From: Candidatus Rokuibacteriota bacterium
Lineage (GTDB): Bacteria; Methylomirabilota; Methylomirabilia; Rokubacteriales; CSP1-6
Assembly: GCA_003221615.1 (NCBI GenBank)
Contig: QHSQ01000112.1
Coordinates: forward strand, 1-39,297
Reading direction: 5' to 3'
Length of the DNA stretch: 39,297 nt
Under the pieces are notes generated by a model. That model ran no database searches. It worked only from the letters and a program-made list of their open reading frames with translations, and was not told the DNA's origin. The position numbers were made by a program, and so were the translations under genes. Below are positions 17,948-26,267 of this stretch, one piece after another. How positions within the stretch are numbered: the first letter of the stretch is position 1; each line of letters starts with the position of its first letter.

Positions 17948-18868
17948 CTACCCGGCGTCTCGAAGATGCCCCAGCAGACGCTCGATCCGTTCCGGAATCG
18001 GCGCGGTGCATTCGATCACTTTCCGGAAAACTGGATGCACGAAGGCGAGCGTCGCCGCGTGCAACGCGTAACCGTCGAGCGGAACCGGTGGGCGTGAGCG
18101 GGGCTTGCCGTACACGTCGTCGCCGACCACCGGGTGGGCCAGCGACGCCAGATGCACACGGATCTGGTGGGTGCGTCCGGTCTCCAGGCGAACCTCGAGC
18201 AGGGTGAAGTGCGCGAAACGCTCGAGCACCCGATAGCGGGTGACCGCCCGCTTGCCGCGGCCCACCGGGCGGATCGCCATCCTCACCCGGTCGCTCGGAT
18301 GGCGTCCGATCGGCGCGTCGACGACCGATTCGTTCGCTCGGACGCGACCGTGCACCACCGCCAGGTAGCGGCGCGTGACCGTCCGGGCCGCCAGCTGCTC
18401 GACCAGATCGTCATAGGCCACGCTCGTCTTGGCGACGACGAGAAGGCCCGAGGTGTCCTTGTCGAGCCGGTGGACGATGCCCGGACGGCGCGGCCCTCCG
18501 ACACCCGCGGTGGTCGGCGCGTGGGCAAGAATCGCCGCGGCGAGGGTCCCGAGAGAGCGCCCCGCCCCCGGATGGACGACCATGCCGGCCGGCTTGTCGA
18601 CCACGAGCACGTGGTCGTCCTCGTACACGATGGAGAGCGGGACCGACTCGGGCGCGAGAGTCTCGGCGGGCGGAGACGGGATCTCGAGCTCGATCCGCTC
18701 GCCGCCGCGGAGTCGATGAGCTGCCTTGAGCACGGCGCCATCCACGCGGACGAGACCGCCGCGGATCAGCGCCTGAAGACGCGCGCGCGAGAGATCGGGC
18801 AGGCGGTCGCTGAGCCAGCGGTCGAGCCTGGCGCCGGCCGACGCGGGCTCGACCGTGAGCACCGTCAC
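17948..18868 (-). CDS. rluD: RluA-family 23S rRNA pseudouridine synthase (RluD-like)
   Basis: This 306-aa protein has an N-terminal S4 RNA-binding domain (about residues 12-65, LDRWLSDRLPDLSRARLQALI) and an RluA catalytic domain. The catalytic Asp is D136 in GIVHRLDKDTSGLLVVAK; VDKPAGMVVHPG and ETGRTHQIRVHLA are further family motifs. S4 plus RluA at this length matches RluD, which modifies helix 69 of 23S rRNA; other RluA members such as RluC are possible. Translation starts at a GTG 3 nt after lspA, completing an ileS-lspA-rluD unit. Confidence 0.88.
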   Translation of the reverse strand: MTVLTVEPASAGARLDRWLSDRLPDLSRARLQALIRGGLVRVDGAVLKAAHRLRGGERIELEIPSPPAETLAPESVPLSIVYEDDHVLVVDKPAGMVVHPGAGRSLGTLAAAILAHAPTTAGVGGPRRPGIVHRLDKDTSGLLVVAKTSVAYDDLVEQLAARTVTRRYLAVVHGRVRANESVVDAPIGRHPSDRVRMAIRPVGRGKRAVTRYRVLERFAHFTLLEVRLETGRTHQIRVHLASLAHPVVGDDVYGKPRSRPPVPLDGYALHAATLAFVHPVFRKVIECTAPIPERIERLLGHLRDAG

Positions 18869-18871
18869 GGC

Positions 18872-19384
18872 TCAGGCGCGCGCGGAGGGCGACCGCTCGA
18901 CCAGCACCACTAGCGCCAGCGCCGCGACGCCCACCGTGATCGCCGAGTCGGCGACGTTGAAGGCCGGCCAGTGCCAGTCTCGGTAGTAGACGTCGACGAA
19001 GTCGACCACGGCACCGAATCGCGTCCGATCGATGAGGTTGCCTACGGCGCCGCCGAAGATGAGGCCGATGGCGGACTGCTCGCGCCAGCCGCCGCTCGGC
19101 AGGATCCTGAGCGCCACGCGCAGGAGCACGACGAGCGCCACCAGCGAGAGGAGCCCGACGATCCAGCGCCAGCCCGCCGGGATCCCCGAGAGGAGGCCGA
19201 ACGCGAGCCCGGGATTCATGACCAGGGTCAGGGCGACGAAGCCCTGGACCACCGGGACCGGAACGCCCGGCGTCAGCCGGTTGAGCACGATCAGCTTGGT
19301 GAGCTGGTCGAGGACGACGACGACGGCCGCGAGCGTGACGACGCGGGCGATACGGGACCGGTCAGCGCGGATCGCCGGAACCAC
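18872..19384 (-). CDS. lspA: Prolipoprotein signal peptidase (signal peptidase II)
   Basis: This 170-aa inner-membrane aspartic protease has four hydrophobic segments (about residues 12-32, 45-68, 72-95 and 143-165). It cleaves signal peptides of diacylglyceryl-modified prolipoproteins. Conserved elements are DQLTK, NPGLAFG, the GGAVGNLIDR block, VVDFVDV and FNVADSAI; the two likely catalytic Asp are D128 and D146. A GTG start at 19384 lies 23 nt inside the end of ileS. The ileS-lspA pairing is common across bacteria and supports the call. Confidence 0.94.
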   Translation of the reverse strand: MVPAIRADRSRIARVVTLAAVVVVLDQLTKLIVLNRLTPGVPVPVVQGFVALTLVMNPGLAFGLLSGIPAGWRWIVGLLSLVALVVLLRVALRILPSGGWREQSAIGLIFGGAVGNLIDRTRFGAVVDFVDVYYRDWHWPAFNVADSAITVGVAALALVVLVERSPSARA

Positions 19385-22199
19385 TCAACCGCGTGACGAT
19401 CGGGACGCAACGCTCGCAGAGCGTGGGGTGCGTGCGGTTCTCGCCGACGTGCTCGCTCCGCGTCCAGCACCGCTCGCACTTCTCCCCGCGCGCGCGATCG
19501 ACGCCGATGACCAGCCCGGGGATGTCCTGGCTCTCGTAGGTGACGCTCGCACCCGATCCCGAGCGCTCGAGCGCCACGCGCGACACGATGAAGACCGTCG
19601 GCAAGAGCTCGCGCTTGGCGGTGAGAAGCGCCGGAAGATCCTCGGGCGCGTGCGCGATCCGCACCGCGGCCTCCAGCCCGCTCCCGATCAGCTTCCCGGC
19701 CCGCGCGGTCTCGAGCGCCTTCGCGACCTCGCGCCGTACCTCGAGCAGCCGATCCCAGTCCCGCCTCAGCGTGTCGTCGAGCCACTCCCGCGGGGCCTCC
19801 GGGAAGCGCTCGAGGTGCACGCTCTCGCCGTGGGCGCCGGGAAGGTAGCGCCACGCCTCTTCGCAGGTGAACGTGAGGATCGGCGCCAGGAGCCGCGCCA
19901 GCGCGCTGAAGACGTCGTAGCAGACGGTCTGCGCCGCGCGCCGCCGCGGGTCGTCGGGCAGCGAGGTGTAGAGCCGGTCCTTGATGATGTCGAGATAGAG
20001 GGCCGACAGGTCCACCGCGCAGAAGTTGTGCACGCCGTGGAAGACGGTGTGGAACTCGTACTCGTCGTAGGCCCGCCGGACGCGGCCGATCAGGCGCGCC
20101 AGGCGATCGAGGACCCAGCGATCGACCTCGTCCAGGCGCGCGTAGGACTGCCGGTCGCGCGCGGGATCGAAATCGCCGAGGTTGCCGAGCAAGAACCGGA
20201 ACGTGTTGCGCATTCGTCGGTACGCGTCGGCGAGACGGTCCAGGATCTCGAGCGAGACCCGGATGTCCTGCGTGTAGTCCTCGGCCGCCACCCACAGGCG
20301 CAGGACCTCGGCGCCGTACTTCGGCAGCAGCTCGTCGTGGGTGATGACGTTACCGAGGGACTTCGACATCTTCCGTCCCTCGCCGTCCACGAAGAACCCG
20401 TGGGTCACGACGCTCTTGTAGGGCGGCGCGTCGCGCGTCCCCATCGCCTCGAGCAGCGAGGACTGGAACCAGCCGCGGTGCTGGTCCGAGCCCTCGAGGT
20501 AGAGCTCGGCCGGCCAGTGGAGCTCGGGACGGGTCTCGAGCACGGCGGCGTGGCTGCAACCTGAGTCGAACCACACGTCGAGGATGTCGAGCTCTTTTCG
20601 GAGGCTCTCGCCGCCGCACTTCGCGCATCGCGTGCCGGGCGGCAGGAGCTCGCGGGCCGAGCGCGCATACCACTCGTCGGCGCCCTGGCCCTGGCGGAAG
20701 ATCGCCGCGACGTGCTCGACGATACGCTCGTCGAGCAAGAGCGTCTCGCAGCCGTTGCAGTAGAAGGCGACGATCGGCACGCCCCAGACGCGCTGCCGCG
20801 AGATGACCCATTCGAGGCGGTGCGCCACCATGTTGTAGATGCGGTCCTCGCCCCACGGCGGGATCCACTGGACATCCCGCTTGATCGCCTCGAGCGCGTG
20901 GGCGCGGAAGTCGCGCTTGTTGAGGTCGATGAACCACTGCTCGGTCGCGCGGAACAACGTCGGATTCTTGCAGCGCCAGCAGTGTGGGTACGTGTGGTCG
21001 AGCGGGCGCTGCGCGATCAGCATGCCCACGCTCTTGAGGTGCTCGATGATCTTGGGATTCGCGTCCCACACGGTGAGGCCCGCGAAGTGCTCCACGTCGG
21101 CGACGAATCGCCCGGCGTCGTCCACCGGGTTGTAGATCTTGAGGCCGAGCGATTTGCCGAGCTCGTAGTCTTCCTCGCCGTGCCCCGGCGCGATGTGCAC
21201 GAGGCCGGTCCCCTGGTCCACCCCCACGAAGTCCGCGGCGGCGATCTTGCCCTCGCGCGCGATCCACGGATGGCGGAATCCGTGACCGACGAGCTGGTCA
21301 CCGGGCATGCTCGCCAGGACGGTGTGCTCACGGTCCGTGAACAGGCCGAGGAAGTCGTCCATCAGGGCGCGGGCGACGAGGTACACCTCGTCGCCTTTCG
21401 CGAGCGCGACGTACTCTTGCGCGGGATGCACCGCGATCGCGAGATTCGCCGGCAAGGTCCACGGCGTCGTGGTCCAGATCACCGCGAAGGCGCGACGCTT
21501 GCCGAGCACCGACTGGAGCTCGGACGGAACGGACGTCATCGGGAACTTGACCCAGACCGACGGCGTCCTCTGGTCCTCGTACTCGACCTCGGCCTGCGCG
21601 AGCGCGGTCCGACAATGCATGCACCAGTGGACGGGCTTCAGGCCCTTGTAGACCAGACCGCGTCCGACGAAGCGGCCGAACTCGCGCGCGATGACCGCCT
21701 CGTACGCGGGATCCATCGTGACGTACGGATTGTCCCAGTCGCCGAACACGCCCAGACGCTTGAACTCGCTTCGCTGGATGTCGATGAAGTGGAGCGCGTA
21801 CTCGCGGCACTTCCGACGCTTCTCGACCGGATCCATCGCGTTACGCACGTCGATGCCGGGCTTGTCGAGACCGAGCTCCTTGTCGACCTGATGCTCGATC
21901 GGCAGCCCGTGACAGTCCCAGCCTGGCACGTAGACGGCGTTGAATCCGGACATCGAGCGGGACTTGACGATCACGTCCTTCAGGACCTTGTTCAGGATGT
22001 GGCCGAGATGGAGGTGGCCGTTGGCGTACGGAGGTCCGTCGTGCAGGATCCAGAGGGGGCGGTTGGCCGCGGCGTGCCGAACGCGCTTGTAGATTCCGAA
22101 CGATTCCCACCACGCGAGCATCTCCGGCTCGCTCTTGAGCAGATTCGCCTTCATCGGGAAGGCGGTTTTCGGCAGATTTAGCGTGGCCTTGTAGTCCAT
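19362..22199 (-). CDS. ileS: Isoleucyl-tRNA synthetase
   Basis: This 945-aa class I synthetase has an N-terminal DYKATLNLPKTAFPMKANL, a HIGH-type motif HLGH at 64-67 after PPYANGH, the CP1 editing domain (with TTTPWTLPANLAIAVHP), WFDSGCSHAAVL, KMSKS in GRKMSKSLGN, and a C-terminal zinc finger (CERCWTRSEHVGENRTHPT then CERC). The start at 22199 (MDYKAT) is the usual N-terminus; another in-frame codon lies 5 codons upstream. A minus-strand TACGAT at 22218-22213, 14 nt ahead, may be the -10 of another short-leader transcript. Its end overlaps lspA. Confidence 0.97.
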   Translation of the reverse strand: MDYKATLNLPKTAFPMKANLLKSEPEMLAWWESFGIYKRVRHAAANRPLWILHDGPPYANGHLHLGHILNKVLKDVIVKSRSMSGFNAVYVPGWDCHGLPIEHQVDKELGLDKPGIDVRNAMDPVEKRRKCREYALHFIDIQRSEFKRLGVFGDWDNPYVTMDPAYEAVIAREFGRFVGRGLVYKGLKPVHWCMHCRTALAQAEVEYEDQRTPSVWVKFPMTSVPSELQSVLGKRRAFAVIWTTTPWTLPANLAIAVHPAQEYVALAKGDEVYLVARALMDDFLGLFTDREHTVLASMPGDQLVGHGFRHPWIAREGKIAAADFVGVDQGTGLVHIAPGHGEEDYELGKSLGLKIYNPVDDAGRFVADVEHFAGLTVWDANPKIIEHLKSVGMLIAQRPLDHTYPHCWRCKNPTLFRATEQWFIDLNKRDFRAHALEAIKRDVQWIPPWGEDRIYNMVAHRLEWVISRQRVWGVPIVAFYCNGCETLLLDERIVEHVAAIFRQGQGADEWYARSARELLPPGTRCAKCGGESLRKELDILDVWFDSGCSHAAVLETRPELHWPAELYLEGSDQHRGWFQSSLLEAMGTRDAPPYKSVVTHGFFVDGEGRKMSKSLGNVITHDELLPKYGAEVLRLWVAAEDYTQDIRVSLEILDRLADAYRRMRNTFRFLLGNLGDFDPARDRQSYARLDEVDRWVLDRLARLIGRVRRAYDEYEFHTVFHGVHNFCAVDLSALYLDIIKDRLYTSLPDDPRRRAAQTVCYDVFSALARLLAPILTFTCEEAWRYLPGAHGESVHLERFPEAPREWLDDTLRRDWDRLLEVRREVAKALETARAGKLIGSGLEAAVRIAHAPEDLPALLTAKRELLPTVFIVSRVALERSGSGASVTYESQDIPGLVIGVDRARGEKCERCWTRSEHVGENRTHPTLCERCVPIVTRLSGSGDPR

Positions 22200-22236
22200 G
22201 ACCCGAAGCGTCATCGTACCACAGCGCCGGCGGGAC

Positions 22237-22836
22237 CTACTTGGGCGTGAGCGTCACCACACCCTTGCCGGAATCGATGTTGAGGTTGAACTGATCGAGG
22301 AAGTCGCGCCCGAGGAGACCGTCTCCCACGTCCGGCGGCAAGACGCCCGAGCCCACGGGCATGCGTCCGACGCGGGCTTCACCGACCTCGAGACTCTCGA
22401 TGACGATGAACTGCATCTGGCCGCTTCCCATCGCGCCGGTGACCTCAGCGGTCGTCGACGGACCCGTGAGGCGCACGCCGGCTGCCTGCAGCGCGCGCGG
22501 GCTGATGAGTGTCCGGTCGGCGCCGGTGTCGAGCATGAGCCGCGCCTCGGCGCTGCCGTTGATCCTCGCGTCCACCATGATGCGCTGTCCGGGAATGAAT
22601 CGGATCGAGGTCTCGCCCGACGCCTTGGCGGCCCCGGGTGCCGCTCCTGGGGCCGCCGGCGCATTCTTCATACCGAGCGGCACCGCCTTCGCGCGATAGC
22701 GGTCCGGAACGCTGTCGATCCCGTCGGCGAAATGCGGCACACCGCTCTCGTCGACCCAGCGATAGATCTGAGCGGCGGCCGGCGCCGGCCACCGGAGCAC
22801 CAGGAGAAGGGCTACGAGGAGCGCCGCCCGTCGCAT
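22237..22836 (-). CDS. Secreted retropepsin-like aspartic protease with DUF4124 segment
   Basis: This 199-aa protein starts with a signal peptide (cleavage near PAAAQ, residue 23). A short DUF4124-type stretch follows (IYRWVDESGVPHFADG, about 24-39), then a Pro/Ala linker and a clan AA aspartic protease-like domain (about 80-199). The active-site triplet is DTGAD at 103-107, with the later hydrophobic-GLLGRDFLDQF motif. Single-domain proteins of this type would act as dimers in the periplasm; substrates are unknown. The start is the ATG at 22836; an in-frame GTG at 22854 would lie within the preceding gene. It follows the membrane glycosyltransferase gene by 7 nt. Confidence 0.75.
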   Translation of the reverse strand: MRRAALLVALLLVLRWPAPAAAQIYRWVDESGVPHFADGIDSVPDRYRAKAVPLGMKNAPAAPGAAPGAAKASGETSIRFIPGQRIMVDARINGSAEARLMLDTGADRTLISPRALQAAGVRLTGPSTTAEVTGAMGSGQMQFIVIESLEVGEARVGRMPVGSGVLPPDVGDGLLGRDFLDQFNLNIDSGKGVVTLTPK

Positions 22837-22843
22837 GGCGGAA

Positions 22844-24412
22844 TCATACCGCACAGCGCAACAGGCGATACACGACCATTTCCGCCGCGCCGGCGACCTC
22901 GTTGTGCTCGAGCCGCACTCCGTAAATCGGCTGGAGCGTCTCCGTGCTCGCGGCCAGGCGCGGGAACCATGTCGGGAAAATGATCACGTACTCCGGGCAC
23001 GCCTCGGAGACGAACTCCATCACGCCCGTCTCCCCGCGACGCCGATAGGGAATGATCGCCGGCGTCACGAGCCCCATCAGGTCGATGACCTCGCGACGCG
23101 AGAAAAACGCGATGGCCCCGATGTCGTTCAACGCGATGCGCGCGGTCTTCGGCAGCCGCGCATCCACCCAGCGCCCGAGGTGGACCTGCATCGCGTTGAT
23201 GTTCTGCACGGCCCACCCGTAGCGCGTCGCCGCCGGCACGAGCGCGCCCGCCGCGATCGCCAGCCAGACGACGCCCGCGACCGCGCTCACCCACATGCGC
23301 TTGGGCGCGGCCGGCGCCGCCGGGACGGGCGCGTCCGCGACGAGCGGGGCGGGACCCGAGCGGCTCCGGCTCCCCAACGCGACCGCGATCGTCAGGACGA
23401 CGAGCGGGAGAAGGTGGATCGAGTAGCGTCCTTCCTGGAAGGCCGGGCCGCGGTACGGCGCGAGGAGCGCCATGCCGAGCGGATGCGCGAGAAGCGCGAG
23501 CGCGACGAGACCGAGAGCGCGGCCCGCGCGACGCCACACCAGGACGAGCCCCGGGACGAGCGCGATCGGCAGAAGCCAGTGAGTCGTCGCCAGCCACACG
23601 ATCCATTCCGTGAAGAACGCGAGGGGCCGTCGGATCCAGGTGAGCGCCGCGGGCTCGCGGACACCTCCGAGCCAGCCGACGAGACCCCCCTCGACTTTCG
23701 CGGCCGCGGTCGCCGGGTACGGCGTGCCGGCGGTCGCGAGGCTGAAGAGGATTGCCGGCGCCACCACCACGGTCGTCACGACGGCGAACACCGCCACTCG
23801 GCGAAGCGTCAGCGGGCGCGCCGCGGCGAGGAACGGGACGAGCAGCAACGCTTCCGGGCGGGCCAGCACCGCCAGCGCCACCCAGGCGGCCGACGCGAGC
23901 GGGCGATCGTGCGCGTGAGCGAGGAGCGCGGCGGCCACCAGAAGGGCGGCGAGCGAGACTTCCATGCCGGACAGGGCTCCCCAGACGATCGGTCCCATCC
24001 AGAGGAGCGCAATCGACGCGATGAGCGCGACGTCGCGCCTCACCGCCCAGGCTAGGGCCGCCCGGCGGGTGACCAGCGCCGCACCCACCGTCGCGACGAT
24101 GCCCACCCCCTTGGCCATCGCCAGCGAGGTCGAGGCCACGACGGCGCCCGCGCCGAGCAGAAGGGTCCACAGGGGCGCCGTCGAGCCGGCAATGGGCACA
24201 CCCGGGTTGTAGGAGAAGCCGGCACCCGCGGCGAGGTTGCGCGCGAAGTGCAGATGGATCCACGAATCGTCGAGCGGGAACCCGGCAGCGCCGGCGATCT
24301 GCCGCTCGCGCACGATGAACAGCGCGAGCGGAATCAGCGCTGCGGCGACGACGAGGAGATCATCGCGCCACCGCCGGCCGAGGCTCGCGAGGCGCTCACC
24401 GCGGTCTGGCAC
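22844..24412 (-). CDS. Polytopic membrane protein, probable GT-C-fold glycosyltransferase
   Basis: This 522-aa protein has about ten hydrophobic segments in the first 370 residues and a soluble C-terminal domain (about 390-522). The first loop carries an acidic pair followed by a patterned motif, FPLDDSWIHLHFARNLAAG then YNPG and APLW, which resembles the extracytoplasmic loop 1 of lipid-linked-sugar GT-C enzymes such as arabinofuranosyl- or mannosyltransferase relatives. The Asp pair would be the metal or base site. The GTG start lies 17 nt inside the end of the neighbouring GT-C-like gene. Acceptor and sugar cannot be inferred. Confidence 0.6.
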   Translation of the reverse strand: MPDRGERLASLGRRWRDDLLVVAAALIPLALFIVRERQIAGAAGFPLDDSWIHLHFARNLAAGAGFSYNPGVPIAGSTAPLWTLLLGAGAVVASTSLAMAKGVGIVATVGAALVTRRAALAWAVRRDVALIASIALLWMGPIVWGALSGMEVSLAALLVAAALLAHAHDRPLASAAWVALAVLARPEALLLVPFLAAARPLTLRRVAVFAVVTTVVVAPAILFSLATAGTPYPATAAAKVEGGLVGWLGGVREPAALTWIRRPLAFFTEWIVWLATTHWLLPIALVPGLVLVWRRAGRALGLVALALLAHPLGMALLAPYRGPAFQEGRYSIHLLPLVVLTIAVALGSRSRSGPAPLVADAPVPAAPAAPKRMWVSAVAGVVWLAIAAGALVPAATRYGWAVQNINAMQVHLGRWVDARLPKTARIALNDIGAIAFFSRREVIDLMGLVTPAIIPYRRRGETGVMEFVSEACPEYVIIFPTWFPRLAASTETLQPIYGVRLEHNEVAGAAEMVVYRLLRCAV

Positions 24413-25937
24413 GCGCGGTGCCGACGGCGCGGCGCGGAGGCTGCGCGCGCACGAACGTGTAGTCCTCGTAGTCGATGGCCTTCTTGCCGAGCGGGAGCAC
24501 GTACAGGTAGCGGCCGTGCGGGATCTCGATCTCGACGAGCCCGTCGGGCCGGACCGTGGTCGGGCTCCAGTGGTCGACGAACCAGACGAGCCGCTCGATG
24601 GTGGACGGCAGATCGATCTCGACCTCGGGGATCGTCGACATCGTCGACGACAGCCGCGACGCGCGGAAGCCGGGCACGAGCCCGCCCACCTGGAGCTCGT
24701 AGACCGCGTACTCGGGCAGATAGAACATCGCGTGGCGGAACCACGGATACGAGCGAGAGTTCCCCTGCTCGGTGATGAGGACGGTTGACTCGCCGGGATA
24801 GAGTCCGCGGATCGAGTCGACGAACCCGCTCACGACGTCCTCGTGCTCGCGCAGCGCCGCCGCGGTCCGGCTGAAGATCCAGTCGAAGACCTCGTCTTGC
24901 GCCTGGCGGACCCACGGCGACCGTGGCGTGTCGAAGTCGCGCGGCGCTGGCCGCGCCGACACGAAGAACGACCCGTTGACGAGCACGACGAGCATGACGA
25001 CCGCGGCCGTGAGCGCCACGCGCGCCCGCGGGTACGGCAGCGAGTCCGCCGCGTGCCCGAGCGCGCTCACGAGGACGCGCGCGAGGAAGATCACCAGAGC
25101 CGGCAGGAACGTCAGCACGTAGCCGGCCTGCCCGAAGTGCACGAGTGTGTAGACGAGCACCGGCGGGATCGTCCAGCCGAGCAGGAACCACTCCCGGAAG
25201 GTCCAGCCCCGGCGCCGCACGTACCAGATGGCCAGGAGGCCGGCCGCCGCGAGCGGACCAAGCGCCACGAGGACCGATTCCAGCAGGTAGCGCGACATGC
25301 GCAACGTGACCTCGAAGGGGCCGCCGACGATCGACGTCGGCTTGACGACCGAGTCGGCCAGCTCGACCGACGCGGCGATGTAGCGCTCGAGGCCGCCGGT
25401 GAGCCAGATCATCGGCAGGAACCACGTCAGGACCGACGCGGTCAGGATGGCGAGGCCGATCAGGACGACGCGCATCCGCCGTACGCCGACCACCACGCAC
25501 CCGAGCCAGAGCGGGAAGAGCAGGACGAGCAGCGACTGGCGCATGCCGCCCGCGATGCCGAGATACCACGCGGCCAGGTAGGCGTCGCTGCGGCTGCCGT
25601 TGAGCGCGCGGAACCCGAAGTACGCGACCGTGGACGCGAAGAGCGCCTCGCCGGCGTACGTGAGCCCGACCGAGCCGTAGAACCAGAAGAGCGGGCTCAC
25701 GGCGAGGAGCGCCGCGGCGGCGAGCGCGGTCGTCCGATCGTAGACCGCCCGCGCCAGGTAGTACACGACGAAGGTCGTCAGGCCGCTGAACGCGACCGCG
25801 AGGACGACATACGACGCCGTCGGATCGTGGAGCCACACATTGACGAGGCGGCCCAGCACGACATAGAGGATGTAGCCCGGCGGGTGGGGCTGGTGCTTGA
25901 GGAGGTCGTATTCATGGAGCGCCAGCGCAAACTGCAC
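24396..25937 (-). CDS. Second polytopic GT-C/ArnT-like membrane protein; N-terminus probably longer
   Basis: From the first standard start (GTG at 25937) this is 513 aa with eight or more hydrophobic segments (about residues 20-330) and a C-terminal soluble region (about 345-513). The motif HQPHPPGYILYVVLGRL resembles the loop-1 region of PMT/ArnT-type (GT39/GT83) transferases. The frame continues upstream in sense through LLYNWDAV and a hydrophobic FFFAAALSLLTIVSRL to beyond 26035, which looks like the missing first helix plus a conserved Asp, yet there is no ATG, GTG or TTG there. The true start is unresolved. It is downstream of tatA in the same direction. Confidence 0.6.
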   Translation of the reverse strand: MQFALALHEYDLLKHQPHPPGYILYVVLGRLVNVWLHDPTASYVVLAVAFSGLTTFVVYYLARAVYDRTTALAAAALLAVSPLFWFYGSVGLTYAGEALFASTVAYFGFRALNGSRSDAYLAAWYLGIAGGMRQSLLVLLFPLWLGCVVVGVRRMRVVLIGLAILTASVLTWFLPMIWLTGGLERYIAASVELADSVVKPTSIVGGPFEVTLRMSRYLLESVLVALGPLAAAGLLAIWYVRRRGWTFREWFLLGWTIPPVLVYTLVHFGQAGYVLTFLPALVIFLARVLVSALGHAADSLPYPRARVALTAAVVMLVVLVNGSFFVSARPAPRDFDTPRSPWVRQAQDEVFDWIFSRTAAALREHEDVVSGFVDSIRGLYPGESTVLITEQGNSRSYPWFRHAMFYLPEYAVYELQVGGLVPGFRASRLSSTMSTIPEVEIDLPSTIERLVWFVDHWSPTTVRPDGLVEIEIPHGRYLYVLPLGKKAIDYEDYTFVRAQPPRRAVGTARARPR

Positions 25938-26035
25938 CGCGTCCCAGTTGTAGAGCAGTCGCGCCCGGTACGGGAGGCGCGAGACAATCGTCAGGAGCGA
26001 GAGCGCGGCGGCGAAGAAGAAATCAGAACGCGAGC

Positions 26036-26227
26036 TTACGTCTTGTTCTCCTCTGGCTTCTTGGCGGCGGCGGTGGTGTCCTCGGTCTTCGCCTCGTTGA
26101 CGCCCTTCTTGAACTCCTTGACGCTCGAGCCGAGTGAGCGGGCGAGCTCCGGCAGTCGGTTTGCGCCGAAGAGAATCAGCACGATCACGAGGATGATCAG
26201 CAGTTCCTGATAGCCCAGCCCAAACAT
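26036..26227 (-). CDS. tatA: Twin-arginine translocase subunit TatA/TatE
   Basis: This 63-aa protein has a single N-terminal transmembrane helix (ELLIILVIVLILFGANRL, including the conserved FG), an amphipathic helix (LPELARSLGSSVKEFKKGV) and a charged tail rich in Lys, Thr and Glu. This is the canonical TatA design for exporting folded proteins. A strong AGGAGT lies 6 nt before the ATG at 26227; an apparent longer frame upstream is read-through of selB in another frame. It lies 40 nt after selB. No tatB or tatC is in the window. Confidence 0.9.
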   Translation of the reverse strand: MFGLGYQELLIILVIVLILFGANRLPELARSLGSSVKEFKKGVNEAKTEDTTAAAKKPEENKT

Positions 26228-26267
26228 AGGGGACTCCTTTCCAGCGACGCCATACCTTACTCCCCCC

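Noticed and set aside
13118..18207. Several plus-strand frames of 500-590 codons opposite uvrD, glmS and glmU
   Set aside because: Antisense shadows of conserved minus-strand genes, rich in Arg, Asp, His and Leu with no motifs or ribosome-binding sites.
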